A stretch of 64,000 bases of DNA from Lathyrus oleraceus (Eukaryota > Streptophyta > Magnoliopsida > Fabales > Fabaceae): positions 231,338,539 to 231,402,538 of the forward strand of contig NC_066581.1 of assembly GCF_024323335.1 (NCBI RefSeq). Direction: 5' to 3'. Of this stretch, positions 22,943 to 34,096 are shown piece by piece. Made by a program: the position numbers and the translations under genes. Numbering within the stretch: the stretch's first letter is position 1; each line of letters starts with the position of its first letter. The notes under the pieces were generated by a model, which was not told where the DNA came from, ran no database searches, and saw nothing but the letters and a program-made list of their open reading frames with translations.

Positions 22943-25864
22943 CTAATTCATTGTGTCTAAGCTATCTACATTCATCATAGCTCTTAGTCTTCTAAACACT
23001 TCGACCTGCACTCCCTTCGTTATGATGTTTGTATGAGTTCTGTAGTGTTCCACATTCATCTTCCCATCTGATACCTGCTCTCGAAGATAATGGAACCTCA
23101 TCTCGATGTGCTTGCTTCGACCATGTGCTATCAAATTCTTCGCCAGATTGATAGCTGGCATGCTATTAATCTTCATGGTAATTGCACCATGATTCTGTTG
23201 GAGAATTGCCATCCAAGGCGCAGCGGAATTTAAAAATTTCTCCATTTAGTGATCCTTACGAATGGGCATGATCAGTGATAGAATCGTTACCTCTTGTGGC
23301 GATTCAAACCTTTGGTGCAGATCTCTGATAATGATCAAAACCTTTGATACAGATCAACGGGGCGATCACGAACGTTGAACGATGACAACGTCTCTACTCA
23401 CTCCACACGAACGGATTCCTTCAATCGCAGTGCTAGCTATTATGAATGAAGGCTTTGAGTGAGAGAGATATACGAAATTCCAACTCTTCAGTTGTGTTGT
23501 ATTCCCATACAAAGCTTCTGCACAAGAGCTCTATTTATAGAACTACTTGTGTGGGCTTCAAGCCAAAAAGCCCATTTAAGTGCATTTTGGCCTATATCTC
23601 ATAATATGCCAAAATCACTTAAGTACTTGGTACCTTACCATATTTCGTATTCTACTTAAGTACACCGTACCTTACGATGTTCCTTAATTATTCTATCTCT
23701 CATCAATTCGTCCTTTGTGTGTGACCCTATAGGTTTTCGCGGCGTTGGCAATTATATTAAATCACGCATTTAACATAATAAATAGTGAGCGGTATCTAGC
23801 AACACATCACTACTACCCAAGTCACGAAAATGTCATGTGATCTGACAAAACCTCCTGTGATAATAATTATGTGTATAATTACCCCTTTGCCCTTATGTCT
23901 ATATTGAACACAAGGTATAGACTGTGTCACCCTTGTCCAGTTCAATATTGGGCCCGTAGACATTTATCCTGTTACGCAGGATTGGCAAATTCCATCTAGG
24001 ACACTCATGTCCCTCAGCATGCTTCGTGGAGTACTCATCAACTGTCTTTATGGTCATCCAGTTACGGATAATATTGGATCAGTAATAAAGCACTCAACTC
24101 TACATCTAGGATCCATAGTGGTTTCAGGTCGAAGAGTGGTATACACTATTAACACCATGAGAATAACTTATGACACTTTGCATAACTTTCTATATAGTAT
24201 TCTCATAGCGGGTCAATCCGGTATAAACATTACTCCTAATATTCATACCTATGTTTAAGACTTGATAACTCTTTATCCATGATCCATGAGAGGTGATCAT
24301 CAGTCTACAAACATAATAGTCTTAATGCTTTAATGTTATCCCACTTCACATTAAAGCTCGACTACGAATACTTTAAGAACAGTGTCCTTATGTTTAATGT
24401 GTTCTCATGATTAAGTCACACTTAATACATTAAACAGACTATCTATTCCAGGGACTTTATTAATCAACCATAATAAAGAAAATGCCTTTTATTATTAATA
24501 AATAATTCGATACAAGTACCAAAAGTATTGGCCTCTAGGGCTTACACCAACAGATTCTTCGTTGTTACCTCTTCAACCAGATTCACCATCCATGTTGCTT
24601 GACATGCATAAAGGGAAACAACTATGTATTCTGCTTCGCATGACGATAATGCCACTACTGGCTATTTTCTCGAACTCAAAGCAACTAGTGCACCACATAG
24701 CATAAACACATAGCCAGTTGTGGATTTTCGATCCTCAATATTACTACACCAACTTGAGTTGGTATATCCCACTAATTTGCATTCTTTTCCTTCATCACCT
24801 ACAGGAAACAAAATGGCATAGTCGAGAGTTCCTTTCAGATACCTTAGTATCCTCTTTGTCACTGCTAGATGTGATACCTTTGGCTTCTGCATGAATCTAC
24901 TCATCATACCTACATTGTATGCTAAGTCAGGCCTTGTATGACAAAGGTATCAAAGTGACCCAATAAGTCTTCTATATTAGGTTGGGCCGACATCATCTGA
25001 ATCTGAATCTTTCGACAGTTGTAATCTGGGCTAAACTAGAGTCGAAGTTGGGTTGCAATCTTGCATCTCAAATCTCTTGAGTATTTCGCCTGCATACTTT
25101 CTTTGATGCATCATCAAACCTCTACCACTCTTGTAGAATTCGATGCCAAGGAAATATGAAATGTCACCCAAATATTACTTTTTAAATTCCTTGTTGAGAT
25201 CACCTTTGAAGTTTTCGATCTCCTTTTTGCAACTACCTGTTATCAACAGGTCATCGACATAGAGACATAGTATAAGCAATTCACTTTTGCTTCTTCTTAC
25301 ATATACTCCATGTTCAATTGTGCCCTTCACAAATTCCTCCTCCCTTAGAAATCCATCTATCTTCTAGTTCCAAGCTATTGAAGCTTGTTTAAGTCCATAC
25401 AAGGCTTTATCTAGCCTGTACACTTTTCTTTCTTCGCCATGTTTCACAAATCCAACTGGGTGTGCAACATAAACTTCTTTTTCTAAGGGGCCATTCAGGA
25501 ATGCATATTTCACGTCCATCTGGAATATCTTCCAGTTGTTCATATTTGCTAGACCAATAACCAACCTGATTGATTTGATCCTAGCAACAGGTGCAAAAAC
25601 TTCATCGAAGTCGATTCCTTCTTTCTGAAGAAATCCTTTCGCCACAAGTCTCGCCTTGTGTCGAGTCACTTCTCCTTTGGGATTCAACTTCACCTTGTAT
25701 ACCCACTTCACATAGATTTCCTTCTTGTCTTGTGGAAATTTGACAAGTAACCTAGTGTTGTTGGCTTCGATTGACTTCAGCTCCTCATTCATTGCTTTCA
25801 GCCACTTCGAATCTTTCATAACTCAGCCGCATTGACTGGTTTGACATCTCTGCAGAAAGCATAT
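22943..25864 (-). pseudogene. Copia B reverse transcriptase-RNase H, split by solo LTR C
   Basis: Reverse transcriptase is readable at 25819-25364: WLKAMNEELKSIEAN, HKARLVAKGFLQKEGIDFDE, FAPVARIKSIR and FQMDVKYAFLNG. A stop interrupts the protein near 25363; the YVDDLLITG block follows at about 25260-25235. The RNase H part begins LKGTLDYAILFPVGDEG (24907-24662) with DRKSTTGYVFMLCGA. After the solo LTR C (23196-24552) it continues as NSMPAINLAKNLIAHGRSKH (23245-22943). All Copia domains are in order but interrupted by stops and the LTR. Confidence 0.82.
23196..24552 (-). mobile_element. Solo LTR C (family of Copia A, inverted)
   Basis: 1357 bp, reading on the minus strand from TGTTGGTGTAAGCCCTAG (24552) to the end at 23196. 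Perfect 5-bp target duplication GATTC (23191-23195 and 24553-24557). No internal sequence, hence a solo LTR left by recombination between two LTRs. It splits the RNase H of element B. It lacks the CT/CA microsatellite of A and has an ATG-bearing open stretch without significance. Confidence 0.93.
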
Positions 25865-26070
25865 TGTACCAGCTCACCTTCTTCATTGACCATATCATAT
25901 GATGTAATCACACATTCTTGCAACCTTGCAGGTATGTGTCTTGTTCTTTGAGGTCTGGTTGGGCCTGCTTCACCTCTAACTTCTTCCTGTCAAACTTCTC
26001 TTTCGACTTCACTAGCTGGTTCATCATAAAATATTCCCACTGAATCTTTCTTGACATTTTCAGTCCAATC

Positions 26071-27365
26071 TCACTCCTTAATCTCATTTAAGATCACATC
26101 CCTGCTGATCATCACTTGCTTATTCATTGGGTCGAGCAACGTGTATCCTCCAGTCGAATGATATCCTACCAGGATCATCTGACTCGACTTGTCATCAAGT
26201 TTTCTTCTCAACTGATCTGGTACATGTCTATGTGTTATAGATCCAAACACCGTTAGATAAATCAAGCTAGGCTTGACACCAGACCAACATTCTTTTGGTG
26301 TGATTCCTTCTAGCTTCTCGTCGGACATCTGTTCAGGATATATGTCGCAGTTGACACAACTTCTCCCCATGATTCTTTTGGTAGATGCTTGCCTTTCAAC
26401 ATACTTCTAACCATACTCGTGATGGTTGTATTCTTCCTTTATGCAACTCCATTCTGCTGTGGAGTGTAGGGTGGCACCACCTCATGCACAATCCTTTATT
26501 TCATATATAATGCGTCGAAGTCTTTCAACACATATTCTCCACCACCATCAATCCTCAAAATATTGATCTTTCGAGCGCTCTGTCTTTCGACCATAGATTT
26601 AAACTTGGCAAATCGATCACTTCACTTTTCTTCTTGATCAGGTAAGACCACCGTTTTCGACTAAAATCATCTACGAATGTAATAAAGTATTTGTTACCTC
26701 TAATCGAATGCACTTGGAGAAGACCACATACATCAGAGTATATGGCTTCAAGAATTGCCTTCAACCTTCTTCCTGCATCCTTACTTATGCTACTTCGCCT
26801 ACACGCATTCTTCACACACTTTGTTTGGAATGTCGATTTCTGGTAATCCTAGAACCATATCTATTCTCTTTAAATCTCTGATGTATTTGAAATTGAGATG
26901 GCCAAGCCTATAATGCCATATCCATTCATCTCTGCTGGCTGTTGTTGTAACGCACTTATGCTCCATCACATAACGCTTAATCTTGAAGGTTCTATTATGA
27001 GACATTGGAGCCTTCAAGATCAACCTTCCATTTTAGTCGAGAACTCTCATCATCTTGTCTTCGATCGACACTTTGTAGTTCTTTTCGACTAATTGTCCTA
27101 TGTTGAGAAAATTTCTCTTCATGCCTGGTATGTATGACATATTTGAAATTACTAACCTCTTACCATCTCTCCTCGTGATCAGAACATCACCAACACCTTC
27201 AGCTGCTAGAGTGGCTTCATTTGCAAATTTCACCATGTTCTTCATTGAGGGCTTTATGTTGACAAACCAATATTTCCTTCCAGACATGTGTGATGAGCAT
27301 CCTGAGCCCAAGTACCACTGGTCCTTGAATCTCTCTTTATATCTTGTTGTAACCATCAACAACAT
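26071..27365 (-). pseudogene. Copia B protease-integrase remnant
   Basis: The protease part (27365-27033) reads WYLGSGCSSHMSGRKYW; Copia proteases have an aspartate where the first glycine stands, so the catalytic residue is lost. The GAG-pre-integrase zinc motif follows (WIWHYRLGHLNFKYI, then VCEECV, 27023-26799). The integrase core starts near 26755 with IYSDVCGLLQVHS and FVDDFSRKRWSYL, the latter including the usual D-D-x-S-R block. A broken middle leads to the C-terminal piece KECWSGVKPSLIYLTVFGSI (26370-26071). Several stops lie between the pieces. Confidence 0.8.
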
Positions 27366-28348
27366 CTTTTCTTCTTCATGTTTCGCCAGCTTTGCATAAT
27401 TTTCTTGATTCTTCTGCTTTTTTGGACAATCACTAGAATAATGACCATACCTTTGACAATTGTAACATTGAATGTGACTCTTGTCTGGCTTTTAACCACC
27501 ACCTCTTCCTCTACCAGCAACACCACCTCTTTGGTTGCCCTGGTTCTAGGGTTTTCTCTGATTCGACCAGTTTCCTTCTTACTGATTTCGACCAGTCGAA
27601 TTGTTGTAACCTCCTCTGCCTTTGTTGCCATTCCAACTTCCTTTGCCTTTTCTTTCTTTTGCTGATTAAGCCTACAAAGCCATATCACTCTTCAACTTTC
27701 CTGTAACTTTTTCAGCCATTCTTTGTTCATGAGATTCAAGCGTCCCTTGAAGCTCTTCCTTTGTTAGTTTTGACAAATCTTTCGACTCTTCTATGGCTAT
27801 TACCACGTGGTCAAACTTTGGAGCCAACGACCTCAAGATCTTTCCAACAACAGAACTTGATGTTAACACTTCTCTACACACCTTCATTTAATTCACAAAT
27901 TTCGTAACCTTGGTGAAAAAAATCAGTTATGCTTTGATTGTCTTCCATCTGAAGCAATTCATACGTTCTTGTGAGTTTATAACCTCGCCTCTTTCACCTT
28001 CTCTGTGCCTCCAAACGATTTCTCTAGAATTTCTCATGCTTCTTTTGCTGACTCTGCATCATTAACCTTTTCAAAGTTATCTACATCAACACATTGACGG
28101 ATTATAAAGAGAGCTTTATAATCTTTCTTCTTCAATTCTTTATGTGCAGCCTTTTCTTGATTTGTCGCATTTTCTGCAAGTATTGCTACTCTTTCCTTCA
28201 CAAGATCCCAAATATCTTGATAACAGAACACAACCTTTATCTGCTTGCACCAATTCTCATAATTGTTGTTCTTGAGAATCAGAAGATTTGCTGGAAAATT
28301 CCCATTTGGATGATTCGTTGCCATGGTGATTTTCTTCCCACGAATCAT
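27366..28348 (-). pseudogene. Copia B gag remnant
   Basis: Minus strand. The N-terminal part (28348-28034) has FPANLLILKNNNYENWCKQI and DIWDLVKE, the typical start of plant Copia gag (DUF4219/UBN2-type). After a frameshift, 27887-27672 gives ILRSLAPKFDHVVIAIEESK and ELQGTLESHEQRM. A CCHC knuckle is still readable near 27480-27430 in a shifted frame (C-Y-N-C, then G-H and D-C). At least two frameshifts separate the three parts. No product expected. Confidence 0.75.
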
Positions 28349-28373
28349 TTCAACTGGAGCTCTTGATACCAGA

Positions 28374-28857
28374 TGTCAGAAACCCCCCAAAACCTATGGA
28401 GAATTTCAATCAATCTTGATGGACAATATTGTTATCACCCACACAATAACAATAAAAAAAAATAATAATGGAGAAAGAAAGAAAGTAAAGAACGATGAAG
28501 GAGAAGAAAAGTTAAATTCTGCAGAGTTTCTCTCTGCCCACAAACTGTGGAAAACTTCTTATTCACTTTGCAACTGCAAAATACTGTGAATATAATGTTA
28601 TGAATGCTCTATTCACTTCATTACAAGAATAAGGGTTGCTCCCTCTATTTATAGATTTAGGTTGGATCTCAAGCCAAAGCCCAAAACTATAAAAGCCCAA
28701 AATAGCTAACACTACTAAAATAGGCCTAAGTCGAAATCCTGTGTGAAGCAACATGCTTCGACACTTCGACACTAACGCAACTCAGTACACTAGGTGGTTC
28801 GTCACTTCTTTGTTCTGTTGAGCAACCTGCTTCGACACAAGGAATTACAATTCAACA
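28374..28857 (-). repeat. 5' LTR of Copia B
   Basis: 484 bp. On its own strand it runs from TGTTGAATTG to TTTCTGACA. A TATA box (ctataaata, minus strand, near 28644) lies mid-LTR. It aligns with the two halves of the other LTR (15255-15485 and 22695-22936) with many small differences, which points to an old insertion. Confidence 0.9.
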
Positions 28858-29104
28858 ACTCCAAGGTTATAAGAGATACAACCATTTTAGTTGGTTTAGT
28901 GGAGAAATGTCACTAAGAGCCAAGGAAGTAATATCTGATGTGAACCACAAGTTGAGTGAGGAAAAGTTTAAATTAAATGTTGTCAAGACCAAAGAGGAAA
29001 AAATAAAGATTAAGATGAAGTTTATGAAGAAAATGATGAAGTTATATGTGTCAATCACCTTTACTTTGATAATTGGTTTAGTTCTGTGTAATATATTGAA
29101 GTAA
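28858..29104 (+). pseudogene. MULE-1 GRF-type gene, 3' exon with C-terminal membrane segment
   Basis: Follows Copia B directly. The frame GYKRYNHFSWFSGEMSLRAK, then EVISDVNH, resembles the second half of a GRF zinc finger plus the following helix. It continues through a lysine-rich, probably coiled-coil helix (about KLSEEKFKLNVVKTKEEKIK). It ends with a hydrophobic segment, YVSITFTLIIGLVLCNIL, before the stop at 29102. A GRF finger, a charged coil and a C-terminal transmembrane anchor is the layout known for At4g04775-like proteins. This exon is open, but its gene is cut from exon 1 by 13.6 kb of retrotransposons, so no normal product is expected. Confidence 0.55.
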
Positions 29105-29649
29105 GAATTTTAGCGAGGTTTATGAAGAAGATGAATGAGATGTGTAATATTGTTGAATGGTGTAATGTAAGGTTTAATCATGTTATGAGTAATGTTGTTG
29201 ATTTGGTGTGATCTGCAACTTTAAATGTTGAATGAAGATGGTTTTGAATGAAGATTTGTTACAATTTATCTTATTAAAATCCCACTTACAATTTATCAGA
29301 TTCAGTTTTACAGTGTATCAATTGTACAAATTATAATGCTTGTTATAATGTATCAGATTAAAAATCCAGTAATGTATGAAAATAACAGTAAGGTACCAAA
29401 ACATAACATGTATGGAATAATAGTAATGTACCAAAATCATGTTAATTGATTTAACAAGTTTAACATTACACTTGTTCATGACACTTATAAGGCATAACAA
29501 AAAGAGACATTACATTTGTTCATGACATTGGTAAGGCATAACAAAAAGAGACATTGTAGTTGTTTATGATACAATATATTACATAACAGAAAGAAACATT
29601 GCATAGAACACCATGACATAAAATACACATTACAAAACATATAACTTCA
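29105..29649. other. Spacer between the convergent genes of MULE-1
   Basis: AT-rich. Two near-identical segments at about 29467-29500 and 29508-29560 (ttgttcatgacac/attggtaaggcataacaaa) make a short direct repeat. Probably the 3' untranslated regions of the two genes. Confidence 0.5.
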
Positions 29650-30955
29650 TCATAGACTCTTCCTTAATCTATTCTTAAGTCGGTTGTGTAGGAGTTGGTG
29701 CTTATGATGAAGATCCAATTTCAATTTCTGGATTTTTTTTGACTTTTTGTTCTTGTGTTCCAGACGTCTTTCCAGCAAGGTTATTTTGGACTTCTTATTT
29801 TTATTGCCACCATTTGGTATAACCCTATGAACAACTTTCTTTCCCTTAAAACTCTTCTTGTTGTGTCTCATGACTCCACGCCTGTGGCAAGTAACTATTT
29901 CAAGTTTTCTTGGCAGCATATGTGGGTTTCTAGGCTCATTATTCATCTTGTTCCTAAACTTTCTAGAGTGACCATTTGCCCTTCGCGTCAAGGGTGAACC
30001 CACTGCTAATTGTTCATGTAAAGGCCAAAGTTGTGGGTCATTTGTTGGGAAAATGATATGTGCATAAGTCTTCATAAAGATGACCTTCGTGCACATAGAC
30101 ACAACACAATAAAACATATAAATAACATAAGCATAAAACATGACAAGATAAATAAATAACAATACTAATTTTTCTTGTTATACCTATAATAATCAGAGAC
30201 ACAATCCTTTGATTTTTTCTTGTTATGCCAAATGTAGGTTATGACATGGCTGCAAGGGATGACAGACATGTCTAATTTCCTGCATGCCAAAGTTTCATTT
30301 TTGAGGTTTACACAATATGTTTCAATGCCATTTTTTACTCAAAAAATGGCTAACTCATCAACCCATGCCATGCAGGTGACCAGTCCCCTGCAACTTTCTT
30401 GTTCTTCTCAAGTATCAATTGAATCCTTGGACAAGTTTCTCCAACATACTTAGACATCATCTCATCCTATGTAGTAATCGTCTTTGTTAGATAATGTTTA
30501 ATCCCTTATAATAAGGTGATTATAGGTTTGTTTGGTTTATTTTTAGGTGTCCCGTGACATGTATGATCATCAATTAGACTAACTACTTGCCAAATTTGGT
30601 TTCCAACCCTTTTACTTAACCTCATATAGAATTTGCAGCCAACCATACACTTAACCACCATCCTCTTTCCATGATTTTTCTTTAAGAACACATTCTTCTT
30701 ACTCTCCATGACATATTCCTTTATAGAATCTCTTATCAACTCTTTACTATTAAACACCATACCCAACTGAAATTTGATAGCCTCACAACTTTTATAACTT
30801 GGAAAAGTCTCATACTCTTGCTCATCCTCACTTTCAGTAGGTGTATGCAAAGATGGAGAAGATGAAGACACCCAAAGATTATTGTGAACCCAAATTTTGA
30901 AGTTAACAAAGCTTTTCAAGTGAACCCAAATTTTGTAGTTAACAAAGCTTTTCAA
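29650..30955 (-). pseudogene. MULE-1 mudrA-type transposase, catalytic core deleted
   Basis: Minus strand. The first part (30955-30506) encodes the MuDR N-terminal DNA-binding domain: FQLGMVFNSKELIRDSIKEY, VVKCMVGCKFYMRL, then IDDHTCHGT. At about 30455 the sequence jumps to the region after the catalytic domain, followed at about 30330-30170 by a SWIM-type finger (LACRKLDMSVIPCSHVITYI; the first of its usual cysteines is missing). The C-terminal part (30162-29650) has FPTNDPQLWPL, RKFRNKMNNEPRNPHMLPRK and a zinc knuckle that has lost two cysteines (TCHRRGVMRHNKKSFKGK). The whole DDE domain, normally several hundred residues, is absent. Confidence 0.8.
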
Positions 30956-31312
30956 GTGAACCCATATTTAGGGTTGGAGAAGATGAACGAAAGCTGAAGA
31001 GAACACAAACAAATGTTACCCCTGATTTGTATCCTTTATTTTAATACGACATAATAATTAAAATGGAAAATATTATCTAATTTAACGTATTTACATTATT
31101 AAAAATATGTATCAAATTCATATTAATAATAAATAGTGACATTACATTATAACATGTGGCACAAATTGCCACATCATTAAAATCTTGCATTGTGATGGGG
31201 TACCAAAAAAAACAAGGAATATGAATAATGGAGACAAAAAAACTATATTTTTTTAAATGAATGCAAACCGTTAAGAATATTAAAATAAGAAAACTAAAAA
31301 TGTATTTAAGTC
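30854..31312 (-). repeat. Right terminal inverted repeat of MULE-1
   Basis: Inverted partner of 14572-15003. The segment ttcacttgaaaagctttgtt is present twice in tandem in this TIR and once in the left. The inner part is coding: it supplies the first 30-odd residues of the transposase frame. Confidence 0.9.
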
Positions 31313-32728
31313 ATTTTAAAATAAAGTTATCTACCTAACTTAGAGGTTTGGTGACTCAATAAACTTTAGTAGCTAGTAGAGCTTAGAGTTTTGGTGGCTC
31401 AATGAACTTTAGTAGCTAGTAGTACCGTTTGATCCGCCTTTTTGGTGGCTTATCTTCTACTTTAAAGGAGAAGTAGAGGCAAACAATATTTATAAAAATA
31501 AAAGAGTTTCTTAAAAAATATTTTTTCTAATAAGAATAAAAATACAATTTAAGTAGCTTCTACTAAATTAATTGAAAGTAACTTTATAAAAACTTTTTGG
31601 AACCTTTACTTATACATAACTACATATATCTTTAAATTCCAATGAATACAATTTATATTATCAAGTTATTATAAATTATTTTTCAATTCTTTGTATTAAT
31701 ATACATTTTCATAATTCTTCCCATATTACTTTATTTTATGTAATTTTAAAAAAAAATATTCATTCATGCACCAACATCATTGTTATTGTTGTACAATATT
31801 TTACTATGATGGAGGATTATAAAATTTGTCTGTATAATTTGTTAAAATTCTTTATTTTAAAATGTAAATTTTTTTTATGATGTCAATTATTTTTTTAATC
31901 AGTGATTTATTCATTCACATACATTTTAAAATATTTATAAAAAAAAGTTGAATGATGATGCTCTAACAGTGTAAAAAAGTTTTACACTGTCATCCAATAA
32001 AAATATATCATTTTGCCATATCATACAAGTATTATAAAATTTTCAGCCTGATTTGACAGAATGCATGATTGGTTGATAGTATAAAATAAATTTACACCGT
32101 AAATGCATCACCCATTTTCTTTTATAAAAAAATATTTATTTAATTTTTTATAACATATTTCATATCTTTTAGTAATATAGTAGTGTTTTATTTTAATTTG
32201 TATCAATTTTTGTGTAAAACATTTTTACATATATATTTAATATTTTATTATTTTTATAAGTATTAATCAAAATCAATATTTTCACTCACAAATATTATAC
32301 ACCAAATACTTACATTAAATTTGAAAGAAAATCATATTTTATTAATTTTATTCACTTTCTTACATTAGTTCATCCATATATCAAATAAAATATTTATAAA
32401 TATATATCAAACGATTTCTAATTTCAAATTATTTTTAAAATTGGAAAAATATAAGTATTATCAAAAAAAATTAATTTAATTTATAAAACTTTTATTTTTA
32501 ACTTTAACTTAAAAATAACATATTTCATAAAGTAACTTTAACTTAAAATTTTATATTGTTGAAAAATTCTACCCAACGATACCTAATTATAAAACTCCCT
32601 ATATCAATATTTCAAATTCAGAGTTTAATCATAGTATTTGTGAATTTATGTTAATATTAAAATATCATAGAATTTTATCATACATTTTTCTTAAAACTTA
32701 TTAAAAGACTAATGTGTAAATATAATTT
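31313..32728. other. AT-rich intergenic stretch
   Basis: Very AT-rich with long A/T runs and no coding signal. Near its start, gctagtagagcttagag/agctagtagtaccg words and a duplicated gtggctcaat(a/g)aactttagta (about 31341-31420) make a short direct repeat. One MITE candidate lies at 31953-32113. Nothing else is recognisable. Confidence 0.6.
31953..32113. mobile_element. MITE candidate with imperfect TIRs
   Basis: The first about 46 bases (tgatgatgctctaacagtgt and so on to atccaat) pair with the reverse complement of the last 46 at roughly three quarters identity; both end in ccaat on the inner side. Total 161 bp, AT-rich, non-coding, which fits a small non-autonomous DNA element. I found no clear target duplication, so the superfamily is open. 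Confidence 0.5.
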
Positions 32729-32815
32729 GATTTTTTTTTCAAAATAATCAATTTATTCAAAAAAATTCCAAAATAATCAATTATTCGAAAAAAATATACC
32801 AAAATAATCAAGTTT
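32729..32815. repeat. Left terminal motif of MULE-2
   Basis: Three copies of caaaataatcaa(g/t) near 32741, 32770 and 32802 separated by A-rich spacers. MULE termini of this type often carry such tandem words. Provisional because the matching right terminus lies outside the window. Confidence 0.4.
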
Positions 32816-32865
32816 GGTAGAGGATGCGCCAGATGAAATGATGCACCCTTATACCACTAAGAGGA

Positions 32866-32885
32866 GGCGCCAATAGCATTGGCGC
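32866..32885. repeat. GGCGCC hairpin, left region of MULE-2
   Basis: ggcgccaatagcattggcgc: inverted arms ggcgccaat/attggcgc around a 3-base loop. Similar hairpins occur at 40777-40797, 54305-54325 and 54390-54410. Confidence 0.8.
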
Positions 32886-33620
32886 ATGCATTAGGCTCCT
32901 CATGAGGAGGCGCCAATTGTAACACCCTTCTAAAATACCCCAAATATTTAATTAAAATAATAAACATATATCAGAGTAATTATGCAGTTAAGGGTGTCAC
33001 ACAATCATTCACACCATGTTCCAAAATAACTGTCATGCTCTTTATTTAATCAATTAAACATTTGCATAAATCGCAGCGGATATAAATCAAATTAATCAAA
33101 ACATGAAACATACTACATGTAAACTGGTTCAACAATCTTTAACAATATAATTAAAAAGGTTCCCTCCCGATGTTACATCTATCAGAGCATGACCCACTAA
33201 GGAGACTACACTAGACTCCAAGCATTCGCTTCTACTCAACTCATTTCTCGTTACCTGAAAAATAGTTGTAAGGGTGAGTTCCTCAATCGATATAATAAGC
33301 ATTATAGAATATAATGTCATGTTAAGTAATTTAACACATTAATCACCCTAATCACAACATACAATCAGTAACAGCACATCAGCTCAACATCATACTCAAC
33401 ACCAACATAAAACACAAGTATAATCTCGAATCATACTTCATAATAACACAACCACACGTATAATATTGGAATACATCCATTCATATTATACGCCATACAT
33501 ACATTATGCAATGAGACTCCACACATGCGGTACCGACTATTCTTGAACATATAGTTCAAGCTCACCGATCAAATCCAGATACGGCTACTAAGCTCACTAG
33601 TCCCACTCATTTGAGATCTA

Positions 33621-33830
33621 ATGACTCACTCACTAATTCCTCACCATGGGAATTAGCTACAGCCCCAAAGGCTATGCTATGCACACTAATCATCTAGCAT
33701 GCAAACATCAACAACAAATCCACAATGATTCACTCACTAATTCCTCACCATGGGAATTAGCTACAGCCCCAAAGGCTATGCTATGCACGCTAATCACCTA
33801 GCAATGCAACATCAACAACAATTCAAGAAT
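33621..33830. repeat. Two-copy 104-bp tandem repeat in LTR E
   Basis: Copies start at 33621 and 33725, each containing cactaattcctcaccatggg and agctacagccccaaaggcta. The same pair is present in the other LTR near 39441 and 39545. LTR F lacks it. Confidence 0.9.
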
Positions 33831-34096
33831 AGACATATGCTCGCAATCTAAGTCATAAAACAGTCCATTCACAAATACATGCATAATATATACATTCACA
33901 ACATTATGCATATCATCATACATCATCAACACATCATATCATGTCAATTAATTAAACACAGTATTAGCACACTCTACTAATACCTATACTGCTCAAAACA
34001 GCGGGAATTAATCCCTGTTACATCATAGGCCAACATAGGCCAACCCCCAAATAGGCACACAACATTTAAAACACCAATTTTCCACTCTGCAACAGT

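Larger units (their letters stand above)
15255..28857 (-). mobile_element. Copia element B (minus strand), host of insertions A and C
   Basis: Ty1/copia element read on the minus strand. The 5' LTR is 28374-28857. The 3' LTR is split: 15255-15485 and 22695-22936, separated by element A. Flanks gctcc (15250-15254) and actcc (28858-28862) form a 5-bp target duplication matching at 4 of 5 positions. Primer-binding site TGGTATCAAGAGC (minus strand, 28371-28359) is of the initiator-Met type with one extra base. Gene order gag-PR-INT-RT-RH fits Copia. Stops and frameshifts are common and the protease aspartate is lost, so it is dead. It sits at the intron/exon border of the GRF-type gene of MULE-1. 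Confidence 0.9.
14572..31312. mobile_element. MULE-1: Mutator-like DNA transposon with nested retrotransposons
   Basis: Terminal inverted repeats of about 432 bp (left) and 459 bp (right) bound a 16.7-kb element. Flanks are atttttaaa (14563-14571) and attttaaaa (31313-31321), a 9-bp target duplication with one mismatch, the size expected for Mutator-like elements. Removing Copia B and everything nested in it (15255-28862) leaves a native MULE of about 3.1 kb. It held two convergent genes: a GRF-type gene starting near the left TIR, plus strand, and a mudrA-type transposase starting inside the right TIR, minus strand. Both are broken, so the copy is non-autonomous. Confidence 0.9.

Noticed and set aside
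32729..32815. Exact left end and target duplication of MULE-2
   Set aside because: The right end is outside the window, so neither could be confirmed; only an approximate terminal region is reported.
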